A DNA stretch of 64,000 bases, taken from positions 2,199,875 to 2,263,874 of the forward strand of contig NC_133300.1 in NCBI RefSeq assembly GCF_005239225.2. Reading direction: 5' to 3'. The DNA comes from Populus alba (taxonomy: Eukaryota > Streptophyta > Magnoliopsida > Malpighiales > Salicaceae). This document shows, piece after piece, positions 1-10,190 of the stretch (positions within the stretch are counted from its first letter, which is position 1; every line of letters starts with the position of its first letter). Made by a program: the position numbers and the translations under genes. The notes below the pieces were generated by a model. That model was not told the origin of the DNA. It did not search any database and was given only the letters and a program-made list of their open reading frames with translations.

Positions 1-564
1 GCAACCAAAGCTTCTTTCAAACATGTGCGTTGATTTATTACTCCCGATAATATTTTGGATGTTCGTCCTTTTAAGGATTTCTTCATCCAAACATTAGCGG
101 TGAACAATAACCACAACTTCTCCTCCCAAAATAAGATTTTTATAGTTTTTGGAATATTGGCCAATACCCTTTGGAGTTTTACAAACAGGTTGTAAAATCC
201 ACAAATGCAAGAAAATGATTTTTGTGTTTAAGAAATCTATGCGACAACACATTTTCAAAACTTCCAATATTTTTTTTTATATATAAAAAGAACATTCAAA
301 ACATGCTAGTGTATTGGCCGTATGCATGAAAACAAAACATTTTTTTTTTATAAACTCTTTTTTTTTTTTTACGAAAACAGGTGTTTTTTAAATACTGAAA
401 TTATATCCCCATAGTAAAAAAAAAATGCAAATCAATATATACCAAGAACAACAATATTTTTTTTTTTACTTTTCAGAATTTTTTTTTATTTTTTTGAGAA
501 AGAAAAAAAAATACATATATACACACATGCATAATATAATAATATAATATAATATTAATATATT

Positions 565-790
565 AAATGGGCTGGGCCGGCCTAATTAATTGGGCCGGAC
601 TCCAGCCCCAAAAAGACGTTGGGCCGGACTCGGCCCAACAGTGTCTTGTCTTCTGGGCCGGACCGGCCCAGACCCATATCATTGGGCCCGACCCTGTCTG
701 GCCCAAAAGAAAAACAGAAATGAACGGGGGGGGGGGGAATTATTTTCCCCCCTGTGCCTCCTGCATGCAGAAACGATTCTGCATGCAGGG
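565..790 (-). repeat. Hairpin cluster inside gypsy LTR
   Basis: Several palindromes of the type TGGGCC-n-GGCCCA lie at about 567-702. They are followed by a G-run/C-run inverted repeat (about 725-752) and by a 12-13 bp stem CTGCATGCAGAA/TTCTGCATGCAG with loop ACGA (761-788). The same three hairpin types recur in the other three LTRs of the window. Confidence 0.75.
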
Positions 791-1163
791 GGCAAGAATT
801 AAAACAAGATTAACAAAAATGTGCAGGGGAGGAGGCGTACCTGGCGCGGCGGAGACGATGGCTTGCTGGCGGTGCTGCGGTGGAGGCGGTGGCAGTGACC
901 TACTCCTGTCGACTCCTCACGGCGAATTCCAAGTGGTCCGGCGACGTCCTCTCGGTTCGTTTGCTTGGTTTCGGTTTTCTCACTTCCCTCCTGGTTTCAA
1001 ACCTTCCCTTTGCTTTCGGTTTTCTTGGGTTTTTTTGTAACTCTCTCCTCTGTTATGGTGTTTCTCTCTCTTCCTCTCTCTCTCAACTGTCTCGGTTTTT
1101 TTTCTTTCTTTTTCGGGTCACTTCATCGGTCCCTCCTTTTTTCTTCTCACTCTGCTTCTTCTC

Positions 1164-1171
1164 TATTTATA
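1164..1171 (-). promoter_or_regulatory. LTR TATA box
   Basis: The minus strand reads TATAAATA, at the same LTR position as the TATA motifs in the three other LTRs. It probably marks the U3/R region of the retroelement promoter. Confidence 0.6.
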
Positions 1172-2188
1172 GGCATATCGGGGCATGCATGGGGGAATGA
1201 GGCGTGCTGGTCGGTCGGTCGGTCGGCAGGCGCCGCTGCCAAGGTGCTTCTCTCGGGTTCGGTGGCGCGGCGGGTGGTCGACCAGCGGCTTCGGTTTCGG
1301 GGGTCCCAAGGTGTGGGGCGTCGGGCCATGGCACGTGAGGAGAGAGGCGGGGACAAAAACCCCGGTTTTCCTCTCCTCTGCTACGCCTGCGGGGGGAAGA
1401 AGAAGAGAAACAGTGCCGTTCAAAACGGCACCGTTTGGTCTTTTTTTTTTTAAAAAAAAAAAAAAACGCATGAAACGGCGTCGTTTTGGAGAAAACGCGC
1501 CGTTTCATTTAAATGTGGCGCCAGAAATGCGCCAACGTTCACATCAGTCCCCCAATTATTTTTGTTCCTTTCAATTGCGTCCCTGCCAATTTCGGTCTTG
1601 TCCGCCAAGTTGGCCGCCTTTTCCACTTTGGTCCTTGGCCTCTAAATTATGCAATTTAGCCCTCAATTGATCAATAAACTTTCAATTTCTTCAATTAGGC
1701 CCCTCAATCAATTCCAAACAGCCCCCCTATCTTTGCGCCTTTTCAAATTGGTCCCTGGTTTCGGATTTTCACAATTAAACCCCTAATTGGCCATTAAACT
1801 TCAATATTTATGCAATTAAGCCCCTGATTTGACTTAATAAATTCCTAAAAATCATAATTTGGCCCCAGAACTTTAATTTCTTCAATTTAAAGCCCAAATT
1901 GACTTAAAAAATCAATTTTCTTGCAATCAAATCCTATAAATCCAATAAAAAATCAATTAAACCCATAAACATCCAAATTTGGGCTTCTCTCCTCAAAATT
2001 CAAAATTTCCTTCTCAATAGGGTTCTCATCCTTCAAGAATATATTGTCAAAAATCCAATCTTTGTATCTTTATACTCCTTGACCAATTTTCTGACCATTT
2101 TCTGAGCGCTTCTGCCTCTTGTCATTTTTCTAACCATCTTTGGCTATTTATTTTATTTTTTGCGGGGACCCAAAAATGGGTTACAACA

Positions 2189-2319
2189 GTAATTATATAG
2201 GAAATATTGTAGTCATATTCTTATGTGGTAATCTCCACCTTTACTATTGTATATTGCCCTACTCATATATATAGAAAGGGTTGACTAACCTATTATGTTA
2301 AGCCTCCTAATTATTCTCA
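2189..2319 (+). mobile_element. Ty1/copia 5' LTR (first bases missing)
   Basis: The sequence from GTAATTATATAGG to ATTCTCA is repeated at 6855-6985 with two substitutions in about 131 aligned bases, so the insertion is young. It carries a TATATATAG box at 2266-2274. The 3' copy has about 11 more bases at its start (TATTATAGAAT), so this 5' copy is interrupted right after its start by the gypsy LTR ending at 2188. Confidence 0.85.
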
Positions 2320-2322
2320 ACT

Positions 2323-2334
2323 TGGTATTAGAGC
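2323..2334 (+). promoter_or_regulatory. Copia primer binding site
   Basis: TGGTATTAGAGC directly follows the 5' LTR. It differs by one base from the plant copia consensus TGGTATCAGAGC, which pairs with the 3' end of initiator tRNA-Met and primes minus-strand synthesis. Confidence 0.8.
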
Positions 2335-2380
2335 CTCCTAATATTTTCTCTCTTTGCAGCCGGCCCTAATTTTCTCCCCC

Positions 2381-4111
2381 ATGGACTCTCCTCCTGCTGC
2401 CGTTGCTCCAACCTCTCCCTCCACCGGTGATGCATCATCACCGGCCAGCCCTCTTCCTGCTGCTGGCTCTGCCGTTCCTCTGCCTCTTATGGGAACACAA
2501 TCTCCAATGGTTCCTCTATCAAACACCCACCATGTTGTGTCGTTGAAACTTACGAACACCAACTATCTTTATTGGAGAATGCAGATGAAGCCATATCTCC
2601 TTGGTCAAGGTGTTTTTCAGTTTGTTGACGGCTCCTTGCCGTGTCCTCCATCTCATATGATTGATGCTTCGGCTGATTCTTCTTCTGCCATCAGCCCCTC
2701 TTTTCTTCGTTGGAAGCAACAAGATCAACTTATTTTGAGTGCTCTTCTCTCCTCTCTTTCCGTGGATGTGCTGCATCTTGTCGTCGATTGTTCTACTTCA
2801 CATTGTGTTTGGCGCACGCTTGAGAAGGCACTTGCCTCTCCATCTAATTCTCGGATCATGCAACTACATGGCTCCTTTCAAGACCTTCGGCAAGGTGATG
2901 CATCGGTTAGTATGTATATACAGCAAGCCAAATCGTTATTTGATGAATTGGCTGCTACTGGTCGCCCAATGTCCCTTGAAGATTTCAATCTCTATGTGTT
3001 TCGTGGACTTCACGGTGAGTTCAAAGACTTGGTAACTAGTCTCATAACCAAGGCTGAACCGCTATCGTATGCTGATCTTCATAACCATCTCCTTACCCAT
3101 GAGTTTCTGCACAAGAACTCTTTTCACTCCATGGCTGTCGGTTCATCCTCTTCATCACTGCTGTCTTCTTCTTCTCTGCCGCAGCAGCCACCATTGCTGC
3201 CAACACCTCCGAATTCTGCTTATTATGCCATGACTAATCACAGCCGAAACAGGGGACGTTCTAGAGGTAATTGGCGCTCAAACACCAACCGATTTCAGGC
3301 CCCAAATAGAGGTCACTCCGCTGCAGATTGGAGGCAAAATCAGTGGCAGAACAGGCGCACCTCTGCTGCAGATTTTCGGCCAAATCAGGGGCAGTGGTCT
3401 GGACATGTCCGCTGCCAATTATGTTCCACTCCTGGCCATTCAGCTCTTCAATGCTATCAGTTTCGCAGCAGCACACAGCAGCCCTCTGCTCACCTTGCTG
3501 TTGCGAATGATTCTGCTGCAACGACTTGGTTTCCCGACACCGGCGCGAATCAACATGTGACGCCTGATCTTGCAACTCTAACTGATTCTGCTCCTTATCT
3601 TGGTAATGATTTCTTGCATGTTGGTGATGGTAAGGCCCTTGACATATCCCATGTTGGACATACTACTTTATATTCCCCCAAACGCTTGTTTACATTAACT
3701 AATGTTCTTCGTGTGCTTCACATTACCAAACCGTTGTTATCTGTTCAGAAATTCTGTCGTGATAATCATGTTTATTTTGAATTTCACGATTCTGTGTTTT
3801 ATGTGAAGGATCTCGTCACCAAGGAAGTTCTTCTTTCCGGTCGGAGTCATGATGGTCTTTATGTTCTCTCCGAGTCCTCGGCTACGTCAGTTCCTCAAGC
3901 TTTTTGGTCTCCTTGCATTTCCGCGACTGCCGACTTGTGGCATCGTCGTTTAGGTCATCCAACTCCTCGCATTCTAAATTTGTTAGTTTCTGATAATAAA
4001 ATTATTTGTACGTCTAAACGATCTTTTACTCAATGTCAAGCATGTCCTTTAGGCAAGTCATCCCGTTTGTCATTACGACCGACGGGTCACAAAAACTTCT
4101 ACCCCACTTGA
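2381..4111 (+). pseudogene. Copia gag-protease-integrase N-terminus
   Basis: This is the first part of the copia polyprotein. The ATG at 2381 (MDSPPAAV) is the first in frame after the leader. It begins with a low-complexity Ser/Pro/Ala N-terminus, then a retrotransposon gag (UBN2-type) domain, then a CCHC zinc knuckle at about 3413-3457 (C-x2-C-x4-H-x4-C). The aspartic protease active site DTGA is at 3536-3547, and the GAG-pre-integrase region with LWHRRLGHP at about 3937-3963. The frame ends at a stop at 4109-4111, shortly after the integrase zinc-binding cysteines. The next codons of the conserved integrase continue in another frame, so the stop comes from a frameshift near 4088-4098. Confidence 0.88.
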
Positions 4112-4475
4112 ATTAATTTTTAGTGATGTTTGGGGCCCTGCTCCAATGTTTTCTTCTGATGGTTTTCGTTATTTTGTTATCTTTGTTGATGCGCACACTA
4201 AATATATCTGGTATTATCCGCTTGTTGCGAAATCTGATGTATTTTCCACGTTTCAACGTTTTCAGACACTTGTTGAGCGTCAGTTTTCTCTTAAAATTAA
4301 ATCTGTTCAAACTGATTGTGGTGGTGAATATCGTAAATTAAATACATTTTTTTCAAACAATTGGTATTCATCATCGATTAATTTGTCCTCATACTCATGA
4401 ACAAAATGGCACAGTTGAACGTCGTCATAGACATATTTGTCGAAACTGGCCTAACCCTCTTAGGACAGTGTAATG
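4098..4475 (+). pseudogene. Copia integrase core, broken by frameshifts
   Basis: The DDE integrase core is visible in pieces. The first Asp motif (FVDAHTKYIWYYPL) and the second Asp region (QTDCGGEY) are in one frame up to about 4345. After a T run at 4348-4354 the homology moves to another frame (HEQNGTVERRHR). It shifts again near 4438 before joining the frame that continues to 6836. With the shift near 4095 this makes three one-base lesions in about 350 bp, while the rest of the element is open. The integrase is therefore inactive as assembled. Confidence 0.82.
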
Positions 4476-6836
4476 CCCCATTGCATTTTTTGGAACTATG
4501 CTATGGAATCATCGGTCTATCTTATTAATCGCATGCCTACTCCTGTTCTTCAAAATAAATCTCCTTTTGCGTGTCTGTTTCATCGCACTCCTGATTATAA
4601 TTTTCTACGCACTTTTGGGTGTCTTTGTTTTCCATTTTTACGTCCATATCATGCTCATAAATTAGATTTTCGGTCTTCTCCTTGTGTGTTTTTAGGCTAT
4701 AGCTCGTCTCATCTTGGTTATCGGTGTCTTGATTTAGAGTCTGGTCGTGTCTATGTCTCCCGTCATGTTCGTTTTCATGAATGTGTCTTTCCTTTTCAAA
4801 AGTCTGAACAGGTAACAACACCCCCGGTTCCCCCCACTCCACCTACCTATCTTCCATCACTGCAACCCCCTTCCTGTTTTCAGCCTCTTCCTTCCCAACT
4901 CGGCAAAACACACAACTCACCTTTGCCCCTTGCCGCAACCCCCCAGCTTGCTCCCCTGCCCGTTGATTTAGCCGACCCTGCCTCACCACCCCACACAGCC
5001 ATACTATCACCACATGCTTGTCTTTCCAATGATTATTATGCAGGAACAGGTTCTGACGTGCAGGATTCAGTTGCGGCACAACCCCGCACCTCCCCGGCTT
5101 CACCTCCTGGTCTGCAACTTTGTGTTGATCTCTCCTCTTATCCTCTTCAGCACATTCCAGGTACAGGTGTTGCTACTCCATGTCCCGTTGCTCCTAAACA
5201 CCCCATGGTTCTTCGTCCGAGACAACCCAAGACAACGCTGATCACCACCACGGCAGCCACCTCTGCTGCTTCCTTCAGTCGGGTATCTTCTCCTCCCTCG
5301 CATGAGCCACTTATTTTTCCTGATGCTAACAGATATGAGGCGTGGCATAATGCTATGCGAGAGGAAATTCAGGCCTTACGCGCAAACAGAACATGGACTT
5401 TAGTGCCATTTCATCCGTCCATGAATGTTGTTGGTAGCCGATGGGTCTACAAAATTAAACGCAAATCTGATGGAAGCATTGAGAGGTATAAGGCGCGCCT
5501 GGTTGCTAGGGGCTTCACTCAGCAAGAAGGTATTGATTACTCAGAAACTTTTAGTCCTGTTATCAAACAGGCAACAGTCCGCTTAGTGTTCTCCATTGCA
5601 GTTTCGAGTGGTTGGAAAATTCATCAGCTTGACATTCATAATGCATTTCTAAATGGAGTCCTTGATGAAGAGGTTTACATGAAACAACCTCCAGGTTTTG
5701 TTGATTCTGCACTCCCAGGTCATGTATGTCGATTGCATAAATCTCTATATGGGTTAAAACAGGCTCCGCGGGCTTGGTACACTCGTCTGAATGATTTTCT
5801 ATTATCCATTGGTTTTCGTGCTTCTAAAGTGGATACCTCATTGTTTATCTTCTCGGTTGGTAGTGACATTTGTTATCTTTTGGTTTATGTTGATGATATT
5901 CTGCTTACGGGTAATAATGGAACTCTGCTACAACGACTCATTCAGCTACTGAGCTCCGAATTTAAACTTCGGGATTTGGGTGATGTTCATTATTTCTTGG
6001 GTATTGAAGTGCAGTGTACTAGTCTGGGACTTATGCTTTGTCAACATAAATATACACTTGATATCCTCACACGAGCTGGTATGTTATCCTGTAAACCAGT
6101 TGATACTCCTATTTCGGCATCCAAAGCCACCATTATGCCGGATCCATTGTTTTCTGATGCTACTCGTTTTCGGCAACTTGTTGGTGCTCTCCAATATCTC
6201 ACTTTCACACGCCCGGATATTTGCTTTGCTGTTAACCGGGTCTGTCAATTTATGCATGCTCCTACAGAATCCCATTGGGCTGCCGTGAAACGCATCTTGC
6301 GTTATCTCCGTGGTACGGCATCACATGGTTTACATATTACTCTCAGCTCTTCCTTTGCTTTACACGGTTTTACAGATGCAGATTGGGCAGGTAGTATTGA
6401 GGATAGAAAGTCTACAGGTGGTTATCTTGTGTTCTTTGGTCGGACGCCAATTTCATGGAAATCGAGTAAGCAACGCACTGTTGCTCGTTCTTCGACGGAA
6501 GCTGAGTACAAAGCCTTAGCCGATGGCACGGCTGAAGTTATCTGGCTTCAGTACTTGTTAACGGATCTTCAGATTCCGACTCATTCTGCTCCTATTATCT
6601 GGTGTGACAACCTTGGTGCCACGTATTTGTCCGCAAACCCTATATTTCATGCTCGCACAAAACATATTGAGATTGATTATCATTTTGTCCGAGATACAGT
6701 TGCGAAGAAGGAGATTCAGATTCGTTTTATTTCCTCTCAGGATCAACTTGCCGATGTCTTCACTAAGCCACTTCCTGCTGCTTCATTTACTACTTTTAAA
6801 TTCAAGCTTCGGGTTGATCCTCCACCCTCAGCTTGA
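4473..6836 (+). CDS. Copia integrase C-terminus, reverse transcriptase, RNase H
   Basis: This is a long open frame covering the end of integrase (CVFLGYSS region, about 4685-4800), a Pro-rich linker (about 4810-5300), and the Ty1/copia reverse transcriptase. The RT shows the opening TWTLVP motif, the FSPV motif, the QLDIHNAFLNG motif and the catalytic YVDD at 5886-5897. The RNase H domain follows (DADWAG at about 6376, then STEAEY and CDN motifs). Translation would not begin at 4473: in the intact family this is the middle of one polyprotein, and the ATG there is only the first after the last frameshift. RT and RNase H motifs are complete, so the lesions are confined to integrase. Domain order PR-IN-RT-RH is diagnostic of Ty1/copia. 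Confidence 0.9.
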   Translation: MPHCIFWNYAMESSVYLINRMPTPVLQNKSPFACLFHRTPDYNFLRTFGCLCFPFLRPYHAHKLDFRSSPCVFLGYSSSHLGYRCLDLESGRVYVSRHVRFHECVFPFQKSEQVTTPPVPPTPPTYLPSLQPPSCFQPLPSQLGKTHNSPLPLAATPQLAPLPVDLADPASPPHTAILSPHACLSNDYYAGTGSDVQDSVAAQPRTSPASPPGLQLCVDLSSYPLQHIPGTGVATPCPVAPKHPMVLRPRQPKTTLITTTAATSAASFSRVSSPPSHEPLIFPDANRYEAWHNAMREEIQALRANRTWTLVPFHPSMNVVGSRWVYKIKRKSDGSIERYKARLVARGFTQQEGIDYSETFSPVIKQATVRLVFSIAVSSGWKIHQLDIHNAFLNGVLDEEVYMKQPPGFVDSALPGHVCRLHKSLYGLKQAPRAWYTRLNDFLLSIGFRASKVDTSLFIFSVGSDICYLLVYVDDILLTGNNGTLLQRLIQLLSSEFKLRDLGDVHYFLGIEVQCTSLGLMLCQHKYTLDILTRAGMLSCKPVDTPISASKATIMPDPLFSDATRFRQLVGALQYLTFTRPDICFAVNRVCQFMHAPTESHWAAVKRILRYLRGTASHGLHITLSSSFALHGFTDADWAGSIEDRKSTGGYLVFFGRTPISWKSSKQRTVARSSTEAEYKALADGTAEVIWLQYLLTDLQIPTHSAPIIWCDNLGATYLSANPIFHARTKHIEIDYHFVRDTVAKKEIQIRFISSQDQLADVFTKPLPAASFTTFKFKLRVDPPPSA

Positions 6837-6843
6837 GGGGGCG
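6834..6843 (+). promoter_or_regulatory. Copia polypurine tract
   Basis: A TGAGGGGGCG stretch lies right after the pol stop and just before the 3' LTR, the expected place of the plus-strand primer. Confidence 0.65.
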
Positions 6844-6988
6844 TATTATAGAATGTAATTATATAGGAAATATTGTAGTCATATTCTTATGTGGTAATCT
6901 CCACCTTTACTATTGTATATTGCCCTACTCATATATATAGAAAGGGTTGGCTAACCTATTAGGTTAAGCCTCCTAATTATTCTCAACT
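6844..6988 (+). mobile_element. Ty1/copia 3' LTR
   Basis: This is the second copy of the short copia LTR (about 140 bp), ending near ATTCTCAAC. The flank after it (GCTTCAATAGTT) matches 17703 and 52829, where the same duplicated flank has no insertion. The LTR start is placed at TATTATAG after the polypurine tract, with an uncertainty of one or two bases. Confidence 0.8.
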
Positions 6989-6989
6989 G

Positions 6990-7200
6990 CTTCAATAGTT
7001 AATTATTTATTTCTGTATTTTAAAAATATTTTTTAAAAAATAATTTTTTTATTTTTTTTATTAATTTCAAATTAATATGTTTTTAGTATTTTCAATTTAT
7101 TTTGATGTGCTAATATTAAAAATAATTTTTTTTAAAATAAAAAAAATATATTAAACATGCATTTTAACACGAAAAATTATTTAAAAAATAACCATAACTA
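6990..7200. repeat. AT-rich MITE-like dispersed repeat
   Basis: The pattern is T-rich start, then TTAATTTCAAATTAATATGTTTT, then TTTTGATGTGCTAATATT, then A-rich end. It recurs near 17735, 52862, 54480, 55230, 62800 and 63390. The two halves are roughly self-complementary, as in small non-autonomous DNA transposons. No clear target duplication was found. Confidence 0.55.
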
Positions 7201-8420
7201 TATTGCCAAACAAACTTGACATTGAGTATTTTTTTTTTGAGCAAAAAAGAACTCTTACATGTGGTGATGCAATATTTCAACTGTCCTTCATTCATTTGGT
7301 CTTTTGCGCTTTGAAAATAAATGAAAGGTGAAGAAGTCTTCAAATATGTGTGACAAATTAAACCTACCCCTCCGACTGCGAGCCCTAGCAAGTTGAATAA
7401 TGGGCAGGCTTGCATGTGGAATGAATTTCCCAAAATCTTCATGTTCATACTCATAAAGAGAGAATAAGCTATAAATTAACATAATAATAATAATAATAAT
7501 AAGGGAACTGACATATCTCTCAATTTACACATAATTATCTACTAGATCCACAAACAAAAGAAGAGAAATAGGCCCTCTTTTTTTATGATTGTAAAAGGCA
7601 AAAACCTTAAGGCAAGGGTTGATTGTGTATTTCTCAGTAGATGATAGATACAATTTTTTTTTCTAGAATTCAATTGAGAATTGGTTGATGGTTAGGGGAT
7701 ACTTAGAATATAACCCAAAAATTAATCTTGAAATTTAAAAAGCATAATTAAATGGATTCATCAATTAATTACCAGCTTTGTTCTTGTCCTTGGGACAGCC
7801 TTCCAACATCAGGATGTTATGGATGTGTGTAATCGATTCATAAATTCCTATAAGTAGCATGCCTTTTAAATTTATTTTAATTTTAACAATATATGAGAAA
7901 TAATATCATGGATAATTTGGATCTTATAATTCAGGGCCTTCTCATATATTTTTCTCAATCAAAACTTTAAATTCCTTACAAAACATATATTTTTTTTAAT
8001 CCAAAACATACAATTTGAGTGGAATCTATAATCAAATATGAACGGAAAGATTTAGTCAAACATGGCACCATGAGGACCAAATGGAAAAGGTTGGGAACTC
8101 AATTTGCATCAATGGAGAGCCTAATTGAACAAAAAATGATAATTTAGGACCAAATTGAAGAAATATATTGAGTATTGGGGCAGACTTGCAAAATAAATAA
8201 ATTTAGAACCTTAATTGAACTTTTAATGGGCCTTATTAATTTAATTAACAGCTTAAACCAAAATAAAATTAAGATTGAAAGTTAATTTGATCAAAATTAA
8301 AAGGATTAATTAAATTCAATGATTTCATTAAAAATTTAATAAGTTTAATTTAGCCAAAATGCTACATTCAGTCCCCTATCCGAGCAACAGATCCATTCGG
8401 AGCCACAACAAAGATAGTCA
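7200..8420. repeat. Duplicated flank (copy of 53050-54400)
   Basis: Noncoding sequence that aligns with 53050-54400 with few differences, including the (AAT)n run at about 7481-7500 and the segment around 8360-8470. Short frames seen in both copies are not conserved as frames. It is part of the segmental duplication that spreads the CNL cluster. Confidence 0.75.
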
Positions 8421-9084
8421 GATGTTTGCTTTCCTTTATGTCATATTCGGAACTCTGCCTTGCCAACACTAGTCAAAAGGTGCTCGGAAATAAAAGAGTT
8501 TCTTTAGCGAGAGTATTGTGGAGGAATTTGTATAAAAAAAAAGAGATGTGGGAGAGGGAATCCGAGATCATGGAGAAATACCATTTTCTTGAGGACAAGT
8601 AAGAGTAGAAAGTTAATTATTTTAAAAATATAGTTTTTTTAAATCAGATTTTAAAGATAAAGATAAATCATTTGGAATTCGTAAAAGAAAATGGTTGTTT
8701 TTTTTTTTGTTGGAAAAAAAGGTTTATTAGGAGAGGAGAAGTACCATTTATTCTCCGGAACAGGTAAAATTGAGGGTAAAAGTTTTATTAGGAGAGGAGA
8801 ATGTGAAATCTAAGTATAAAACTTTACAAAAAAAAAAAAAGCATGTTAAACTGCAATGTCAAATGAGCCTTACTTGGCTAATCGTGTTTCCATGAGAAGC
8901 AAAAGACTCGATACAAATTAACATCTTTAGCATAGTTTGATAAAAGAATTCAGTATGTAACATAAGATAGAAAAGTATTAGGTAAATAGTATATTTTCAC
9001 TAACTGCTAATAAAAAACACATTTTTTTTAAAAACCGCTAATAAAAATATAATTGTATTAAACAAACATTATTTTTATCCTCAA
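8421..9084. other. AT-rich intergenic sequence
   Basis: No coding frame, RNA gene or clear repeat is seen here beyond poly-A and poly-T runs. Confidence 0.6.
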
Positions 9085-9258
9085 AGGGCGTGGCGTGGCG
9101 ACAAAGGACTTGAGATCTGCACAGCAGGTCTCGAGTTCGAGTCATGGCATGTACTTCTTGTAAGAGTATGGGACAGCCGGAGTTTTACTCGCTCACCTGA
9201 ACTCACAAAGTGCGCTTTCTGGGGATGGGGTTTCCTCAAATTCAAAAAAAAAAAAAAA
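9085..9258 (+). mobile_element. tRNA-derived SINE
   Basis: A short GC-richer island of about 170 bp ends in a 15-base poly-A tail (9244-9258). It contains a B-box-like GAGTTCGAGTC at 9133-9143 and an A-box-like TGGCGACAAAGG at 9096-9107, spaced as in a pol III promoter. The body resembles plant SINEs known from legumes and Salicaceae. I could not find a convincing target site duplication. Confidence 0.75.
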
Positions 9259-10061
9259 GTTTATATGGAACAACTGTTAATAATAATAGCGGTTGTTTAT
9301 TAAACATACCCATTTCAATTTTAAATAACCATTATTAATAGAAATAACAGTTATATTAAACAACCATTATTAATGTTAGTGTCTGTATTCAATCGATCGT
9401 TATTCATAAAAAAAATATATAGAAAATTAATTAAAATAAAAAAATAAAATAAAATTTAAATTGAAAAAAATCACTTAAAAAAAGAGAGACTATTTTTGCT
9501 TTAAAATTGAAATAACCGCTATTGTCGTTTTAAAAATTAATTTTGATATAGTTTATTAAAATAATTAAATTTTTTAAAAATAAAAAATTTATTTTAAATT
9601 TAAATATTTTTAAAATAAAAAAATAAACAAGATTTAATTCAATAAAAGAGCCATGATAATGGCGGGCAGTTCTACCAGCTGTACATGTCGAATCCTTCTT
9701 TGCTTGTGGCGGTTACTAAAGTAACACGAAACAATACTAAAGTAAAGGCTTAGATAGGAATAAGAAAAGCAGAGTGGAAAAAAAAAAAAAAAACACTAAT
9801 TGAGAATGATAGATATCTATAAATAAATTATTTTTTTCCCTTCAAATTAGAATCGTTATTTTCTATACACTATTGTCGCTAAAATTATAAAATCATTTTA
9901 TAATTTATCATTATTTTCTATGCATTATTGTTGCTTTTTTTTTTCATATATATATTACAACATTTTAGCTAAATAAATAAAGTTTGATGCCTTAATCATG
10001 CTTACAAAAAAGACTTACCACATTGATGTCTTTTTTTTTTTTTTTCCCTTTAAAAAATCTC
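9259..10061. other. AT-rich intergenic sequence
   Basis: Noncoding. Parts match other flanks: 9670-9710 resembles 62315-62340, and about 9985 resembles 57283 and 62222. This marks old duplications of CNL flanking DNA. Confidence 0.55.
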
Positions 10062-10190
10062 TGGAGTTGAGTGGAGGTCAATTATCTGTGCTGTAATTGA
10101 GGTTTTGGTCCCCAGGCTGTCCTCTCCTGAGGTTCGAGGCTTTTTCAAAAGGCACAAGCTCAATCAATGGAAAAGTTGAAGCTCATCTTT
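10062..10190 (+). pseudogene. CNL exon-1 relic
   Basis: Translation in patches gives the start of the CNL coiled-coil region (ILSAVIEVLV, then SSPEVRGFFK). It matches the first ~40 codons of NLR1 exon 1 at 11935-12045, with stops and substitutions. The start codon is lost. It lies 1.7 kb upstream of NLR1 in the same orientation and is a degenerate duplicate. Confidence 0.75.

Larger units (their letters stand above)
1..2188 (-). mobile_element. Ty3/gypsy LTR (partial, cut by window edge)
   Basis: This stretch aligns throughout with 19371-21644, the inner part of the complete LTR at 18977-21644, and has the same orientation. In the sense (minus) direction the LTR starts at 2188 with TGTTGTAACCC. 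The base beyond 2188 is copia LTR sequence, not the polypurine tract and hairpin array found next to the 3' LTRs of this family, so 2188 is the outer 5' boundary of an element or solo LTR running off the left edge. Visible inside are a TATA box, a candidate splice donor (minus-strand GT at 839-840), a CTGCATGCAG hairpin, GGCCGG palindromes and an AAACGGCG inverted repeat near 1475-1507. There is no credible coding sequence. Confidence 0.9.

Noticed and set aside
567..1670. Overlapping open frames in the GC-rich part of the gypsy LTR (also near 20185, 31405 and 59703)
   Set aside because: GC-rich low-complexity LTR sequence gives long frames by chance. They are not conserved among the four LTR copies.
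3261..3575. Minus-strand frame across copia gag
   Set aside because: It is a shadow of the gag-protease frame; the zinc knuckle and protease motifs fix the plus strand as coding.
7164..7482. Minus-strand frames shared in part with 52982-53519
   Set aside because: The frames differ between the duplicates by frameshifts and different ends, so conservation comes from the DNA duplication, not coding.
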